Assembly (NCBI GenBank): GCA_964615285.1
Contig: CAZTND010000018.1
Span: 1-32,553 of the forward strand
Direction of reading: 5' to 3'
Source: RGIG4074 sp964615285
Lineage (GTDB): Bacteria > Bacillota > Clostridia > Christensenellales > Borkfalkiaceae
Length of the DNA stretch: 32,553 nt
Under the pieces are notes generated by a model. The model had not been told where the DNA came from. It worked only from the letters and a program-made list of their open reading frames with translations, and did not search any database. Of the stretch, positions 15,046 through 24,300 are shown piece by piece. Numbering within the stretch: the stretch's first letter is position 1; each line of letters opens with the position of its first letter. The position numbers and the translations under genes are program-made.

Positions 15046-15074
15046 ATTGTACAACAATTTTTCAAAATTGTCAA
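15046..15074 (-). promoter_or_regulatory. Promoter of rny with an inverted repeat in the spacer
   Basis: A perfect -35 TTGACA (15074-15069) and -10 TACAAT (15051-15046) are 17 bases apart on the minus strand. An inverted repeat, ACAATTTT-TC-AAAATTGT (15054-15071), fills the spacer and runs into the -35, a position suited to a repressor. The predicted start near 15039 gives a leader of about 74 bases. Confidence 0.8.
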
Positions 15075-15150
15075 TGGGCTGGGAACAATTTATCGGCGGT
15101 AATCGTAAAAATTTCCCCTTTTTCACGGGCATGCCCGTAGCCTTGCCGTC

Positions 15151-15185
15151 AAAAAATCGCCGGAGCGGGGAAGTGCTTCCGGCGA
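15151..15185 (-). terminator. Intrinsic terminator after nadE
   Basis: Stem TCGCCGGA / TCCGGCGA (8 bp; 15157-15164 and 15178-15185) with a 13-base loop, followed by six T on the minus strand (15156-15151). It is about 20 bases past the nadE stop and ends the ftsK-to-nadE unit before the rny promoter. Confidence 0.88.
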
Positions 15186-15205
15186 CGGGATTTTTCCGGC
15201 AGTTT

Positions 15206-17134
15206 TCAATCCGGCAGGATGTCCTCCAGCTCGCGCAGCCACAGCGCCGCCTGCGCGTCGGACGGCATGCGCCAATCGGCGCGGGGCGAGAGGGTGACCG
15301 AACCGATCTTTACGCCGTCCGGCATGCACGAACGCTTGAACTGCTGGGCAAAGAAACGGCGATAAAAATTTTTCAGCCATTGCAAAACCGTCCGGGCGTC
15401 ATATTTGCCGGCAAAACTCTCTTTTGCGAGATAATAGACCTTTTTCGGCTCAAAGCCCCAACGCACGATGTGATACAGGAAGAAATCGTGCAGTTCATAG
15501 GGACCGATGAGATCCTCCGTTTTCTGCGCGATGTTGCCCGCCTTGTCGGGCGGAAGCAATTCGGGGGATATTTCCGTATGGAGCACGTCGGTCAGGACGG
15601 CCTGCAATGCCCCGCCCTCCGATTCGCCGACCGCCGCGACGAGGTACTTGACGAGCGTCTTGGGGACCGAAGAATTGACGGCATACATGCTCATATGATC
15701 GCCGTTGTAGGTACACCAGCCGAGGGCGAGTTCGCTCAGGTCCCCCGTGCCGACGACCAATCCCCCCTCTTTGTTTGCCGTATCCATGAGGATGAGCGTA
15801 CGCATGCGCGCCTGGGCGTTTTCATATGTGACGTCCGTCTTGTCCTTGTCCTGTCCGATGTCCTCGAAATGGGAAAGAACGCTCCTCGATATATCGACTT
15901 CGCGCGCGGACGCTCCCACGCAGGCAATGAGCCGCAGTGCGTTTTCATGCGTGCGGCCTGTCGTTCCGAACCCGGGCATGGTGACGGCGACGATCTCACG
16001 CCGGGGCTTTCCGATGATGTCAAAGGCCCGCGCCGTGACAAGCAGGGCGAGGGTGGAATCCAACCCGCCCGATATGCCCAGAACGGCGCACTTTGCCCCC
16101 GTATGCGCGAGCCTTTTGGCCAAGGCGTTGGCCTGCATGGACAGAATGAGTTCGGCGCGTTCTTTCAATTCCGCGCGATCCGAGGGCACGAAAGGCGTGC
16201 GCGAAAACTGCCGCACGAGGGGCAGCGGGCAGGGGCGGACGGAGAAACCGATTTTTTCCGCGCCGCTTTCCGTTGTAAACGTCGTCGTCTTGCGCCGTTC
16301 CGTCGCCAGCTTCCGGACATCGATTTCGGACAGGATGAGGCTTTCCGGGCAAAAGAGCCGGCTCTCCGCCAGCAGGGAACCGTTCTCCGCAATGAGGCAA
16401 TGCCCCGAAAATACGGTATCCGTCGTGGACTCGCCCACTCCGCAGGAGGCATAGACATACCCGCAGAGGCACCGCCCCGACTGGGAACGCACCAACATGG
16501 TGCGGTATTCCTTCTTGCCGATGACTTCGTTGGAGGCGGAAAGATTGGCGATGACTGTCGCGCCCTGTTTTGCCAGCGACGAGGAAGGAGGCGCGGGTCC
16601 CCAAAGGTCCTCGCAGATCTCGCACCCGACGATCAGGTCGGGCACATTTTCGGCGCAGAACAAGATGCCGTTCCCGAAGGGAATCTTTTCTCCGCCGATC
16701 TGTACATGCCGCATCGGTTCCCCGTCGGGCAGGACGGAAAAATGCCGCTGCTCGTAAAATTCCGCATAATTCGGCAGATGTTTTTTGGGCACGAAAGCAA
16801 GTATCCTGCCGCCGCAGACCGCCGCGGCGACATTGTAAAGCTTTCCGTCCGACGCAAGCGGCAAGCCGATGAAAACGAGCATTCCGTGCGTCCTGCCCGC
16901 TTCGGCTATCTTTTGGAGCGCGTCAAGGCAGGCGGAGAGCAGCAAGGGCTGCAAAAAGAGATCCCCGCAGGTATAGCCGCAGAGCGCCAATTCGGGAAAA
17001 ACGGCGATCTGTACGCCCTTTTCGGCGCAAACCGCCATCTTCTCCATGATCTGCGCGGCATTGTATTCCACATCCGCCACGCGCATTTTCGGCGTCACCG
17101 CCGCGACGCGCACAAAGCCGAAATCGGTCGCCAT
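15206..17134 (-). CDS. nadE: Glutamine-dependent NAD+ synthetase
   Basis: Makes NAD+ from nicotinic acid adenine dinucleotide, ATP and glutamine. The 642-residue protein joins two domains. The first is an N-terminal nitrilase-type glutaminase with catalytic Glu48 (FPELALCGYTCGD), Lys117 (PKKHLPNYAEFYE) and Cys174 (CEICEDLW). The second is a C-terminal synthetase with the ATP pyrophosphatase loop SGGLDST (355-361). The length fits the long bacterial type. The ATG at 17134 matches the family N-terminus (FGFVRVAAVTP), but its GGAGG lies 12 bases away, longer than ideal. A small hairpin with a GGAA loop (17172-17185) lies in the 101-base gap after recA. It is probably the last gene of the ftsK operon; its place beside recA looks accidental. 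Confidence 0.93.
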   Translation of the reverse strand: MATDFGFVRVAAVTPKMRVADVEYNAAQIMEKMAVCAEKGVQIAVFPELALCGYTCGDLFLQPLLLSACLDALQKIAEAGRTHGMLVFIGLPLASDGKLYNVAAAVCGGRILAFVPKKHLPNYAEFYEQRHFSVLPDGEPMRHVQIGGEKIPFGNGILFCAENVPDLIVGCEICEDLWGPAPPSSSLAKQGATVIANLSASNEVIGKKEYRTMLVRSQSGRCLCGYVYASCGVGESTTDTVFSGHCLIAENGSLLAESRLFCPESLILSEIDVRKLATERRKTTTFTTESGAEKIGFSVRPCPLPLVRQFSRTPFVPSDRAELKERAELILSMQANALAKRLAHTGAKCAVLGISGGLDSTLALLVTARAFDIIGKPRREIVAVTMPGFGTTGRTHENALRLIACVGASAREVDISRSVLSHFEDIGQDKDKTDVTYENAQARMRTLILMDTANKEGGLVVGTGDLSELALGWCTYNGDHMSMYAVNSSVPKTLVKYLVAAVGESEGGALQAVLTDVLHTEISPELLPPDKAGNIAQKTEDLIGPYELHDFFLYHIVRWGFEPKKVYYLAKESFAGKYDARTVLQWLKNFYRRFFAQQFKRSCMPDGVKIGSVTLSPRADWRMPSDAQAALWLRELEDILPD

Positions 17135-17235
17135 CGTCCGCTCGTCCCTCCTTTTCTCCCTTCCCCGCCGCATCGGTTCCCCGATCGGCGAAAGGTCTCC
17201 CTTCCGACGGCGGCAGGAAAATTTTTTGATCGGTC

Positions 17236-18243
17236 TCAATCCTGTTCGGCGTCCTTGGCCTTCACGGCTTCGCGGATCTTTTGATCCATTTCCGCCATGA
17301 TTTCGGGATTATCTTTGAGATACTGCCGCATCTTGTCCCTGCCGTTTGCCACCTTTTCGCCGTTGTAACTGAACCAGGCGCCGCTCTTTTCCAAGATGCC
17401 GTATGCCACGCCCATATCGATGACGCACCCCTCCCGGGAGATGCCCTCGCCGTAGAGGATGTCAAATTCCGCCTGGCGGAAGGGAGGCGCCAGTTTATTT
17501 TTGACGATCTTCGCCTTGGTCTTATTGCCGACGGCGCCGTCGCTGTCCTTCAGGAGATCGGCTTTCCGCACGTCGATGCGGATGGAGGCGTAGAATTTGA
17601 GCGCCTTGCCGCCGGGCGTCGTCTCCGGATTGCCGAACATGATTCCGACTTTCTCGCGCAGCTGATTGATGAAGATGACGCAGGTCTTGGATTTGTTGAC
17701 GATGGCGGTCAGTTTGCGCAGCGCCTGGGACATCAGCCTTGCCTGCAATCCGACGTGGCTGTCCCCCATGTCGCCCTCGATCTCCGCCTTGGGCGTGAGC
17801 GCGGCAACGGAGTCCACGACGATGATATCCACCGCCGAACTTCTGACCAGCGCGTCCACGATGTCGAGCGCCTGTTCGCCGGAATCGGGCTGCGAAACAT
17901 ACAGCTCCTCGAGATTAACGCCCAATTTTTTGGCGTAGACGGGATCGAGCGCGTGCTCGGCGTCGATGAAAGCCGCCACGCCGCCCATCTTCTGCGCCTC
18001 GGCGACGACGTGCAGGGCGACCGTCGTCTTGCCCGAAGATTCCGGGCCGTAGATCTCGATCATTCTGCCCCGCGGCATACCGCCGATGCCGAGGGCGATG
18101 TCGAGCGTGAGGCAACCGGTCGGAATGACCTCTATATCGGTATTGCCGGCGTTGTCGCCGAGCTTCATGATGGCGCCCTTGCCGTACTGCTTTTCGATCT
18201 GTGCCAAAACGGAATCCAAAGCCTTCAATTTTTCCTGATTCAT
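17236..18243 (-). CDS. recA: Recombinase RecA
   Basis: DNA strand exchange and SOS co-protease. The 335-residue protein has the RecA N-terminal helix, Walker A GPESSGKT (66-73), FIDAEHALDP, Walker B IIVVDSVAALTP, the L1/L2 DNA loops (EGDMGDSHVGLQARLMSQ and NPETTPGGKALKF) and a short acidic C-terminus. No intein or insert. ATG 18243 follows GGAGAG at a suitable gap and gives MNQEKLKALD, the usual start. It begins 14 bases after the cinA stop. I see no SOS box or promoter in front of it, so transcription probably comes from upstream in the operon. Confidence 0.97.
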   Translation of the reverse strand: MNQEKLKALDSVLAQIEKQYGKGAIMKLGDNAGNTDIEVIPTGCLTLDIALGIGGMPRGRMIEIYGPESSGKTTVALHVVAEAQKMGGVAAFIDAEHALDPVYAKKLGVNLEELYVSQPDSGEQALDIVDALVRSSAVDIIVVDSVAALTPKAEIEGDMGDSHVGLQARLMSQALRKLTAIVNKSKTCVIFINQLREKVGIMFGNPETTPGGKALKFYASIRIDVRKADLLKDSDGAVGNKTKAKIVKNKLAPPFRQAEFDILYGEGISREGCVIDMGVAYGILEKSGAWFSYNGEKVANGRDKMRQYLKDNPEIMAEMDQKIREAVKAKDAEQD

Positions 18244-18257
18244 TTTTCTCTCCTTTT

Positions 18258-19343
18258 TTAATCCTTCAACAGCCTGAACACAGCAAAAAGAGCGTGATTG
18301 ACCGCCGTTTGCGTGATACACTCCCTGTCCCCTTTGAATATATATTCATTGACAAATATCTGCCCGTTTATACCTGCGGCGATATAACAAAGCCCGACCG
18401 GTTTTTTCAGGGATTCCGAACGGGGACCCGCGATGCCCGTGGTCGCCACGCACACATCGCATGCGCCCGAGGCAAAGAGCCCTTCCGCCATCTCGTGCGC
18501 GGTCTGCGCCGACACGGCGCCGTACCGCTGCAGCGTGTCCTTTTTCACGGAGAGCCGCGCCATTTTCGATTCGTTGGAATAGGTATTCAGCCCCTCGTAA
18601 AAGACCGCGCTCACCCCCGGCACGCTCACCATTGCGGCAGAGATCCTGCCGCCCGTGAACGATTCCGCGGACGCAAGGTGATATTTGCGGACCGAAAGCC
18701 CCTCATACACCCGTACGGCGAGCGGCGTATCGTCCAGCGCATAGACATATTCTTCCAACTCGGAAAGGAGTATGCGCATGACTTTATCGGCAAGCATTTT
18801 GGGCGTCACCCCGTCATAAATGACTTCCAGCCGTCCGTCCGCAAAACCTTCCGTATAGTTATAATCGAGGGCATCGCCGCTGACGGCGTATGCCTTGCCG
18901 ATCGCCTCTTCTACCTTTTCGTGCGGGGCGCCCACCATGCGCACGACCATGCGGTCACAGCGGCAGGAAAACGCCTCGTTCAGAGCCGGAACGACCTTTC
19001 CGGAGACGAGCGCCGCCCCCTCCCTGCCCGCCGGCAGGACGCACAAACGGGTCCGGCCGACTTGGACAAGCCCCCCTTCTTCCCCGAACTGCAGGGAAAA
19101 GGTCTGTTCCAAATTGCGCCTGACGCCGTCCGTGAGCACCTTGTCCGCACAGACGCAGACAAAATCCGCCTCTGAAAAGAAGCCGCGCAGGGCGGCATGC
19201 AGTTCATTCACCCTGTCGTAAGACAGAAGTCGCACTTCATCCAGAAAATACCCATTCGACAAAAGCGCGTCTGCGACGACGGCAAAGTCGGGATTGAGAA
19301 CGCCGTTTTTCTGATTGCGAAGTACGATGCAGATGTTTTTCAT
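18258..19343 (-). CDS. cinA: CinA family protein with degenerate N-terminal domain
   Basis: The C-terminal half (about 205-361) is a nicotinamide-nucleotide amidohydrolase (PncC-like) domain: AESFTGG (226-232) with the catalytic Ser, TYSNESK (254-260) with Tyr and Lys, and TTGIAGP (301-307). The usual Cys of ESCTGG is Phe. The N-terminal part still resembles the MoaB/COG1058 domain in outline but lacks the GGLGPTxDD signature, reading CADKVLTDG at that place, and the whole protein (361 residues) is about 50 shorter than ordinary CinA. It probably keeps deamidase activity but not the pyrophosphatase. The ATG overlaps the pgsA stop as ATGA (19343-19340). It lies in the classic pgsA-cinA-recA order. 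Confidence 0.88.
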   Translation of the reverse strand: MKNICIVLRNQKNGVLNPDFAVVADALLSNGYFLDEVRLLSYDRVNELHAALRGFFSEADFVCVCADKVLTDGVRRNLEQTFSLQFGEEGGLVQVGRTRLCVLPAGREGAALVSGKVVPALNEAFSCRCDRMVVRMVGAPHEKVEEAIGKAYAVSGDALDYNYTEGFADGRLEVIYDGVTPKMLADKVMRILLSELEEYVYALDDTPLAVRVYEGLSVRKYHLASAESFTGGRISAAMVSVPGVSAVFYEGLNTYSNESKMARLSVKKDTLQRYGAVSAQTAHEMAEGLFASGACDVCVATTGIAGPRSESLKKPVGLCYIAAGINGQIFVNEYIFKGDRECITQTAVNHALFAVFRLLKD

Positions 19344-19981
19344 CTTCTCTTTTCTTTGAATACCCCGCGATTGGAAACGATGTACTCTATGCCGGAAACG
19401 ATCGTGAGCGCCACCGCCAGGCAAAAGACCACAAACCCGATGATGAAGAACACAAAACCCGCATCGTCGTTGATGTAATACAGAAAATCAATGCAGAAGA
19501 TCAGGAAAAAGAGCGCGACGTCCTGCAGTACGGTCTTGATCTTTCCCAACATACCCGCCGCAAGGACGACTCCCTTTTCCGCGGCGATCTCTCTGAAGCC
19601 ACTGACAATGAGCTCGCGCGCGATGATGACGGCGACGAAAATACCGAAGACGGGAAAGATCCAGTCATAGCGCGTCATCAGGCGTTCATTGGTCAAAAGC
19701 ACGATGAAAGCCGTGGCGACGAGCACCTTGTCCGCAATGGGATCGAGAAATTTTCCGACCGTGGTCACAATGTCATACTTTCTGGCGATGTATCCGTCCA
19801 CGAAATCGGTGATCGCCGCAACCGCAAAAATGCACGCCGCCCAGATTCTGGCCCCTTCGAACGAGAGGTAGAAAAAGAGCACAAACAGAGGGATCAGGCA
19901 GATACGCGCCACCGTGATCCTGTTGGGGGTGATAATGTCCGGAACCAGACGTTTTTTCGCCTTATACTGAGGTTTCTTCAT
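19340..19981 (-). CDS. pgsA: CDP-diacylglycerol-glycerol-3-phosphate 3-phosphatidyltransferase
   Basis: A membrane enzyme that makes phosphatidylglycerophosphate, the first step to phosphatidylglycerol and cardiolipin. The 213-residue protein carries the CDP-alcohol phosphotransferase motif D-x2-D-G-x2-A-R-x8-G-x3-D-x3-D, with Asp59, Asp62, Gly63, Ala66, Arg67, Gly76, Asp80 and Asp84. About six hydrophobic helices follow a basic N-terminus. PNRITVARICLIPLF at 19-33 is typical of bacterial PgsA. ATG 19981 follows GGAG at a seven-base gap; it lies inside the last 20 bases of rimO, and the gene ends in the cinA start codon. Confidence 0.93.
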   Translation of the reverse strand: MKKPQYKAKKRLVPDIITPNRITVARICLIPLFVLFFYLSFEGARIWAACIFAVAAITDFVDGYIARKYDIVTTVGKFLDPIADKVLVATAFIVLLTNERLMTRYDWIFPVFGIFVAVIIARELIVSGFREIAAEKGVVLAAGMLGKIKTVLQDVALFFLIFCIDFLYYINDDAGFVFFIIGFVVFCLAVALTIVSGIEYIVSNRGVFKEKRR

Positions 19982-21323
19982 CTTCAAACTCCTTTGTACA
20001 GCCATAGAGATCATAGCTGTCCGATTTTTTAATGATTATATCGTATTCCTCTCCCTGCACGGCGCGCGGGGAGCGGAAATAGACTTTTCCGTCGATATCG
20101 GGCGCATTTTTATACGTTCTTCCCACGAAACATTCCCGTGCGACGTCCACGCCGTCGCAGACCGCACGCACGGTCTTTCCCGCTTCCGCGCGCAGTTTTG
20201 CCGCGGAAATGAGCGCCTGTTCGCGATAGAGCGCCTTCACGCGCCTGTTTTTCACCGCCTGCGGCAGCTGCCCTTTGAGCCGCGCCGCCGCGGTATCCGG
20301 TTCCTTTGAGTAGGCAAAGAAACCGCAGTTGTCGAGCTGCGCCTCCCGTAAAAAGGAGAGAAGCGCCGCATGTTCCTCCTCCGTTTCGCCCGGAAACCCC
20401 GCAATGAACGTGGAGCGCAGGCAAATATCCGGTATCTCCCGCCGCAGCGCGGCAAAGAGCGAAAGATACTCCGCGCGCGTCCCCTTGCGGTTCATCAGCT
20501 TCAATATCCTGTCCTCGCTGTGTTGCAGGGGAATGTCGAGATAGTGCAGAATTTTCGGGTTGTCCCGTATTTCGCGGATAAGTTCTTCCGAAACGGCCTC
20601 GGGATAACAATATAAGAGCCGTATGTGCCGTATGTTTTCCAGCGCCGAAAGGGCTCCGAGCAACCCGACGAGTTTGTTTTTCCCGTATCGGTCCTCCCCG
20701 TAACGGGTGACGTCCTGTGCGACGAGGATGAGTTCGGAGAGTTCTCCGAGCTCCTTTGCCTCCCGCACAAGGTCTTCCAAAGGATAGGAGCGGTATTTGC
20801 CGCGTATCTTGGGGATCAGGCAATAGGTGCAGCGGTTGAAGCAGCCGTCGGCGATTTTCAGATAGGCGTAGTGCCCCGCAGTGGAGAGCACGCGCTCCCC
20901 GATGTAGCCGCCTCCGCCGCATCCGACCATATTGACCTGCCCCGCGCCGTCCGCATAGGAACGTTCCAACGCCTCGAATATCTTGTCATAATCGTCGATG
21001 CCGAGAAAGACATCCGCCTCGGTGAGCCGTCCCGTCAATTCTCCGACGAATTTCTGAGGCAGGCAGCCCGTGACGACCAGTTTTTCAAGACGACCGCCGC
21101 GATAAGCGTCGCAGGCGATGATGGACTCGATCGCCTCTTTTCTCGCGGCGTTCAGAAAAGCACAGGTATTGACGACGATGATCTCGGCGCGGTCGATGTC
21201 GTCCGTCAGCGCGCACCCGCGCGCCGTCAGAATCCCCATCAGCTTTTCGCTGTCCACGCGGTTTTTGTCACAGCCGAGAGAGACGATATAGAAACGTTTG
21301 TCCTTAAGAAGATCAGAGTTCAC
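19962..21323 (-). CDS. rimO: Ribosomal protein S12 methylthiotransferase
   Basis: A radical-SAM enzyme that methylthiolates an aspartate of ribosomal protein S12. The 453-residue protein has the N-terminal UPF0004 cysteines (SLGCDKNRVDSE Cys18, NTCAF Cys54, TGCLPQ Cys87), the radical SAM motif GCFNRCTYC (Cys161, Cys165, Cys168) and a C-terminal TRAM domain (about 385-450). The start must be GTG 21323: GGGAG lies seven bases upstream and there is no ATG before the first conserved Cys. An ATG at 21383 would add 20 residues inside the ftsK coding region. It overlaps the end of ftsK by 11 bases and the start of pgsA by 20. Confidence 0.92.
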   Translation of the reverse strand: MNSDLLKDKRFYIVSLGCDKNRVDSEKLMGILTARGCALTDDIDRAEIIVVNTCAFLNAARKEAIESIIACDAYRGGRLEKLVVTGCLPQKFVGELTGRLTEADVFLGIDDYDKIFEALERSYADGAGQVNMVGCGGGGYIGERVLSTAGHYAYLKIADGCFNRCTYCLIPKIRGKYRSYPLEDLVREAKELGELSELILVAQDVTRYGEDRYGKNKLVGLLGALSALENIRHIRLLYCYPEAVSEELIREIRDNPKILHYLDIPLQHSEDRILKLMNRKGTRAEYLSLFAALRREIPDICLRSTFIAGFPGETEEEHAALLSFLREAQLDNCGFFAYSKEPDTAAARLKGQLPQAVKNRRVKALYREQALISAAKLRAEAGKTVRAVCDGVDVARECFVGRTYKNAPDIDGKVYFRSPRAVQGEEYDIIIKKSDSYDLYGCTKEFEDEETSV

Positions 21324-24300
21324 CGTACTTCTCCCTGAATTCGTCGGCGGTGAGCAGTACCTTGCGGGATTTTGCCCCTTCAAAGGGAGAAATATACCCG
21401 CTCATCTCCATCCATTCGATGATCTTGCCCGCTTTATTGTAACCGACGGAACATTTGCGCTGGATCATGGAGATGGACGCGCTGCCCGACTGCACGACAA
21501 AGCGCAGGGCGTCGATATACACCGACTCGACCTCGCCGTCGTCCTCTTCTTCCCCGGCGCCGCCCCCCGCATTTTTGCCGCCGCTGTCGATGAACTGTGT
21601 GACGCTTTCGTCGTAGTATGCCTCATTGTGTTCGCAGATGAAATTGCAGAGCTTTTGCAATTCCTTCTCGGTGATCCAGGCGCCCTGCACGCGTTCGGGG
21701 GAGAACATGCTGCCCGTCTTGTACAGGAGGTCGCCCAAACCCAAAAGATTTTCCGCGCCGGATTCGTCGAGAATGACCCGCGAATCGACCTCCGAACTCA
21801 CGCGGAGCGCGACGCGCGAACTCAAATTGGATTTCAGAACGCCCGTGATGATGTCAACGGAGGGACGCTGCGTGGCGAGGACGAGGTGAATGCCCGCCGC
21901 ACGCGACTTTGCCGCCAGGCGGCTGATGCGATCCTCTATGTCCTTCTTCGCCTGCAACATGAAATCGGCAAGCTCGTCGGCGACGATGACGATTTTCGGC
22001 AGCCTGTCAACGCGTTCCGCCACCGTGGAATTGTATTCGTCGATGTTCCGCACCACCTTGCCCGTCTCCGTCATCTGCGTAAAGAGGGTGTAGCGGTGCT
22101 CCATTTCATTGATCAGCCAATTGAGCACGACGATCGCCCGGCTGACGTCCGAAACGATCTCGTTGATCATCAGGTTGGGCAGGCCGCGGTACGCCGCAAA
22201 TTCGGTGCCCTTCGGGTCGATGAGGATGAGCCGCATCTCTTCGGGCGAATATTTCATGATGAGCGAAACGATGAGCTGGTGCAAAAAGCCGCTCTTGCCC
22301 GAGCCGGAAGTCCCGGCGACCAGGAGGTGAGTCATCTTGACCAGACTGCTGCAGACGGGCTTGCCTTCGATGTTTTTACCGAGGCAGAAGGTCAGAGACC
22401 CGGGTTTGGCGTTGATATAGTCCTCCGCCTGCAACATCGTGCGCATGCCGACGGTGGAAGGATTGCGGTTGGGTACTTCGATGGCGATGGTTCCCTGCGA
22501 GAAATTGGACATGATGTTGATGGCCTCGGTGCGCAGGGCCATGGCGATGTTGTCCGCGCAGCGGGCGATCGCCTTGACCGTCACGTTTTTCGGGAAATTG
22601 ATGTCGTAGCGCGTGAAGGAGGGACCGACTTTGACATTTGCGATCTCTACGGCGATGCCGAACCCTTCCAGTGTATCGACGATCCCCTGCTTGTTCCGTT
22701 CAATCTCCGAAGGATCGACCGACACGCTGTCCGCATGCGAATCGAATATATCCAACGTGGGACGGACATATTCCCGCGGGACGCGCGGTTTTGGTTTCGG
22801 AGGGGGCGGCGGAGGAGGCGTCTCCCGAACGGGAACAGCCGCGCTTTCCCGCGACGGAGGCATCCGTTCCCCTCCCCTATCGTTCCTGTCGGGAGGGATT
22901 CTGTCCGCCCGTTCCGTTCTGTCACGCATCGCGGCGGAAAGTCCTTCCCGACTGCGGTCGAGGGGGATTTCCCTTTTGCCGTCCACGCGGAAATCGGGGA
23001 CGTCGTCGTCCGCGTCTTCCCGCAGGAAGGGGGCGGAACCGTCAAAATCGTCGTCAAACAGTTTGTCCTTGTTTGCCGAAAAAGTTTCTTCTTCCCGTTC
23101 TTCCGTCGTCTGTCGGGCCGCAGGCATATCCGCCGCGCGGCGTGCGGCGTCGCGTTCGGCCTCCTGCTGCCGTCGGTCGACGGTAAAGCGTTCGCGCAGG
23201 CTCATATTGGCGGCAGGCTCCTCCTCTTTCGGTTCCGGGACCCGGGGGGGCTCTTCCCTCTGTCCGCCTTTCTCTTCTTCCGCTCCGTGCGGGGCGGAAG
23301 GCGGCTCTGCTGCGGCGGGAGCGTATCCAGCCGCTTCCGATTTTTCGGCTTTCTCACTGTAAGAAGTATCTGCGGGCGCGCGATATGAGGGGCGGATCGG
23401 CTCGGAAACATCCGCCGCGCCGTAATCTTTCCGCTCGGCGTACCCTTCGGAGTACCCGCTCTCTTCCTCGGCCCCGTCATATCCTTCCGACGGCTGCCGA
23501 GCGGGTCCTTGTCCTTCGGGTGCGTATGCATCGAAAACATCCTTCCGATAGATGGAATAACCGCCCTGCGCCGACTCTTCCCGCACGACTTCGCGGGGCT
23601 TCGGCGACGGCGCATTGTTCCCGTCTATCTCCCGGGAATACATGCTCGTATAGGAAGAATCATTCTTTTCGCCGCCGTCTTTGCCGCTGCCGCCCGATGC
23701 CCCTTCGGAAGGCGCCGCCGCGGGCGGCTTCTGCGGCCGATTGTTATAATGCGAAGAGGTGTCGAAGATCAGATTTCTGTTGCGGTATTCGGCGGGATTG
23801 GCACCCGATCCGTATAAAATATCCTTGCCGCGATCATAGACGGACATGTTTTCCGTGCCGCCTGCGCCCCCTTCCGAAGTCTGCATCGGCGTTCCGCCGA
23901 AGGTATACTGCGGCGGCTCCTGCCCGTAATTCATATCCTGTCCATAAAAGGTCTTTCCGGCATCGTTTGCGCCGAAAAGCACATTCCGCGCCGTATTTTG
24001 TTCGTATGACTGCCGCCGGTCGCGTTCGTAGATCTCCTGCTGTCCGTAAGGATATTCCTGCGGGACGGGTTCTGCCGGCGGCGCACTATAAGAAGGAGCC
24101 GTATACGAAGGAGTGCCGTAGGAAGGCATATCCTGTCCCGGGGCATTATAGACGGGAGTATTCTGCCCGGAAGCGGAAGGCATGTCCGCCGTCTGCGGCA
24201 CGCGGTCGTTTTCCAATTCCGAGAAGGAGACCGGGCGGCGCGCGGCGGCTTTTTGCCCGGCCGTCTTGTCGTTCTCCGCCCCCGGTTTCCGGCGCAGGGG

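Noticed and set aside
15047..17284. Plus-strand open frame (745 codons) opposite nadE
   Set aside because: nadE has both catalytic domains intact; the antisense frame has no start signals and shadow composition.
21298..23388. Plus-strand open frame (696 codons) opposite the ftsK motor and linker
   Set aside because: Antisense to conserved FtsK motifs; no ribosome site or domain.
23700..24240. Repeats in the ftsK linker as a DNA tandem repeat array
   Set aside because: The repetition is loose at the protein level (PSY/TAP units) and not a regular nucleotide repeat.
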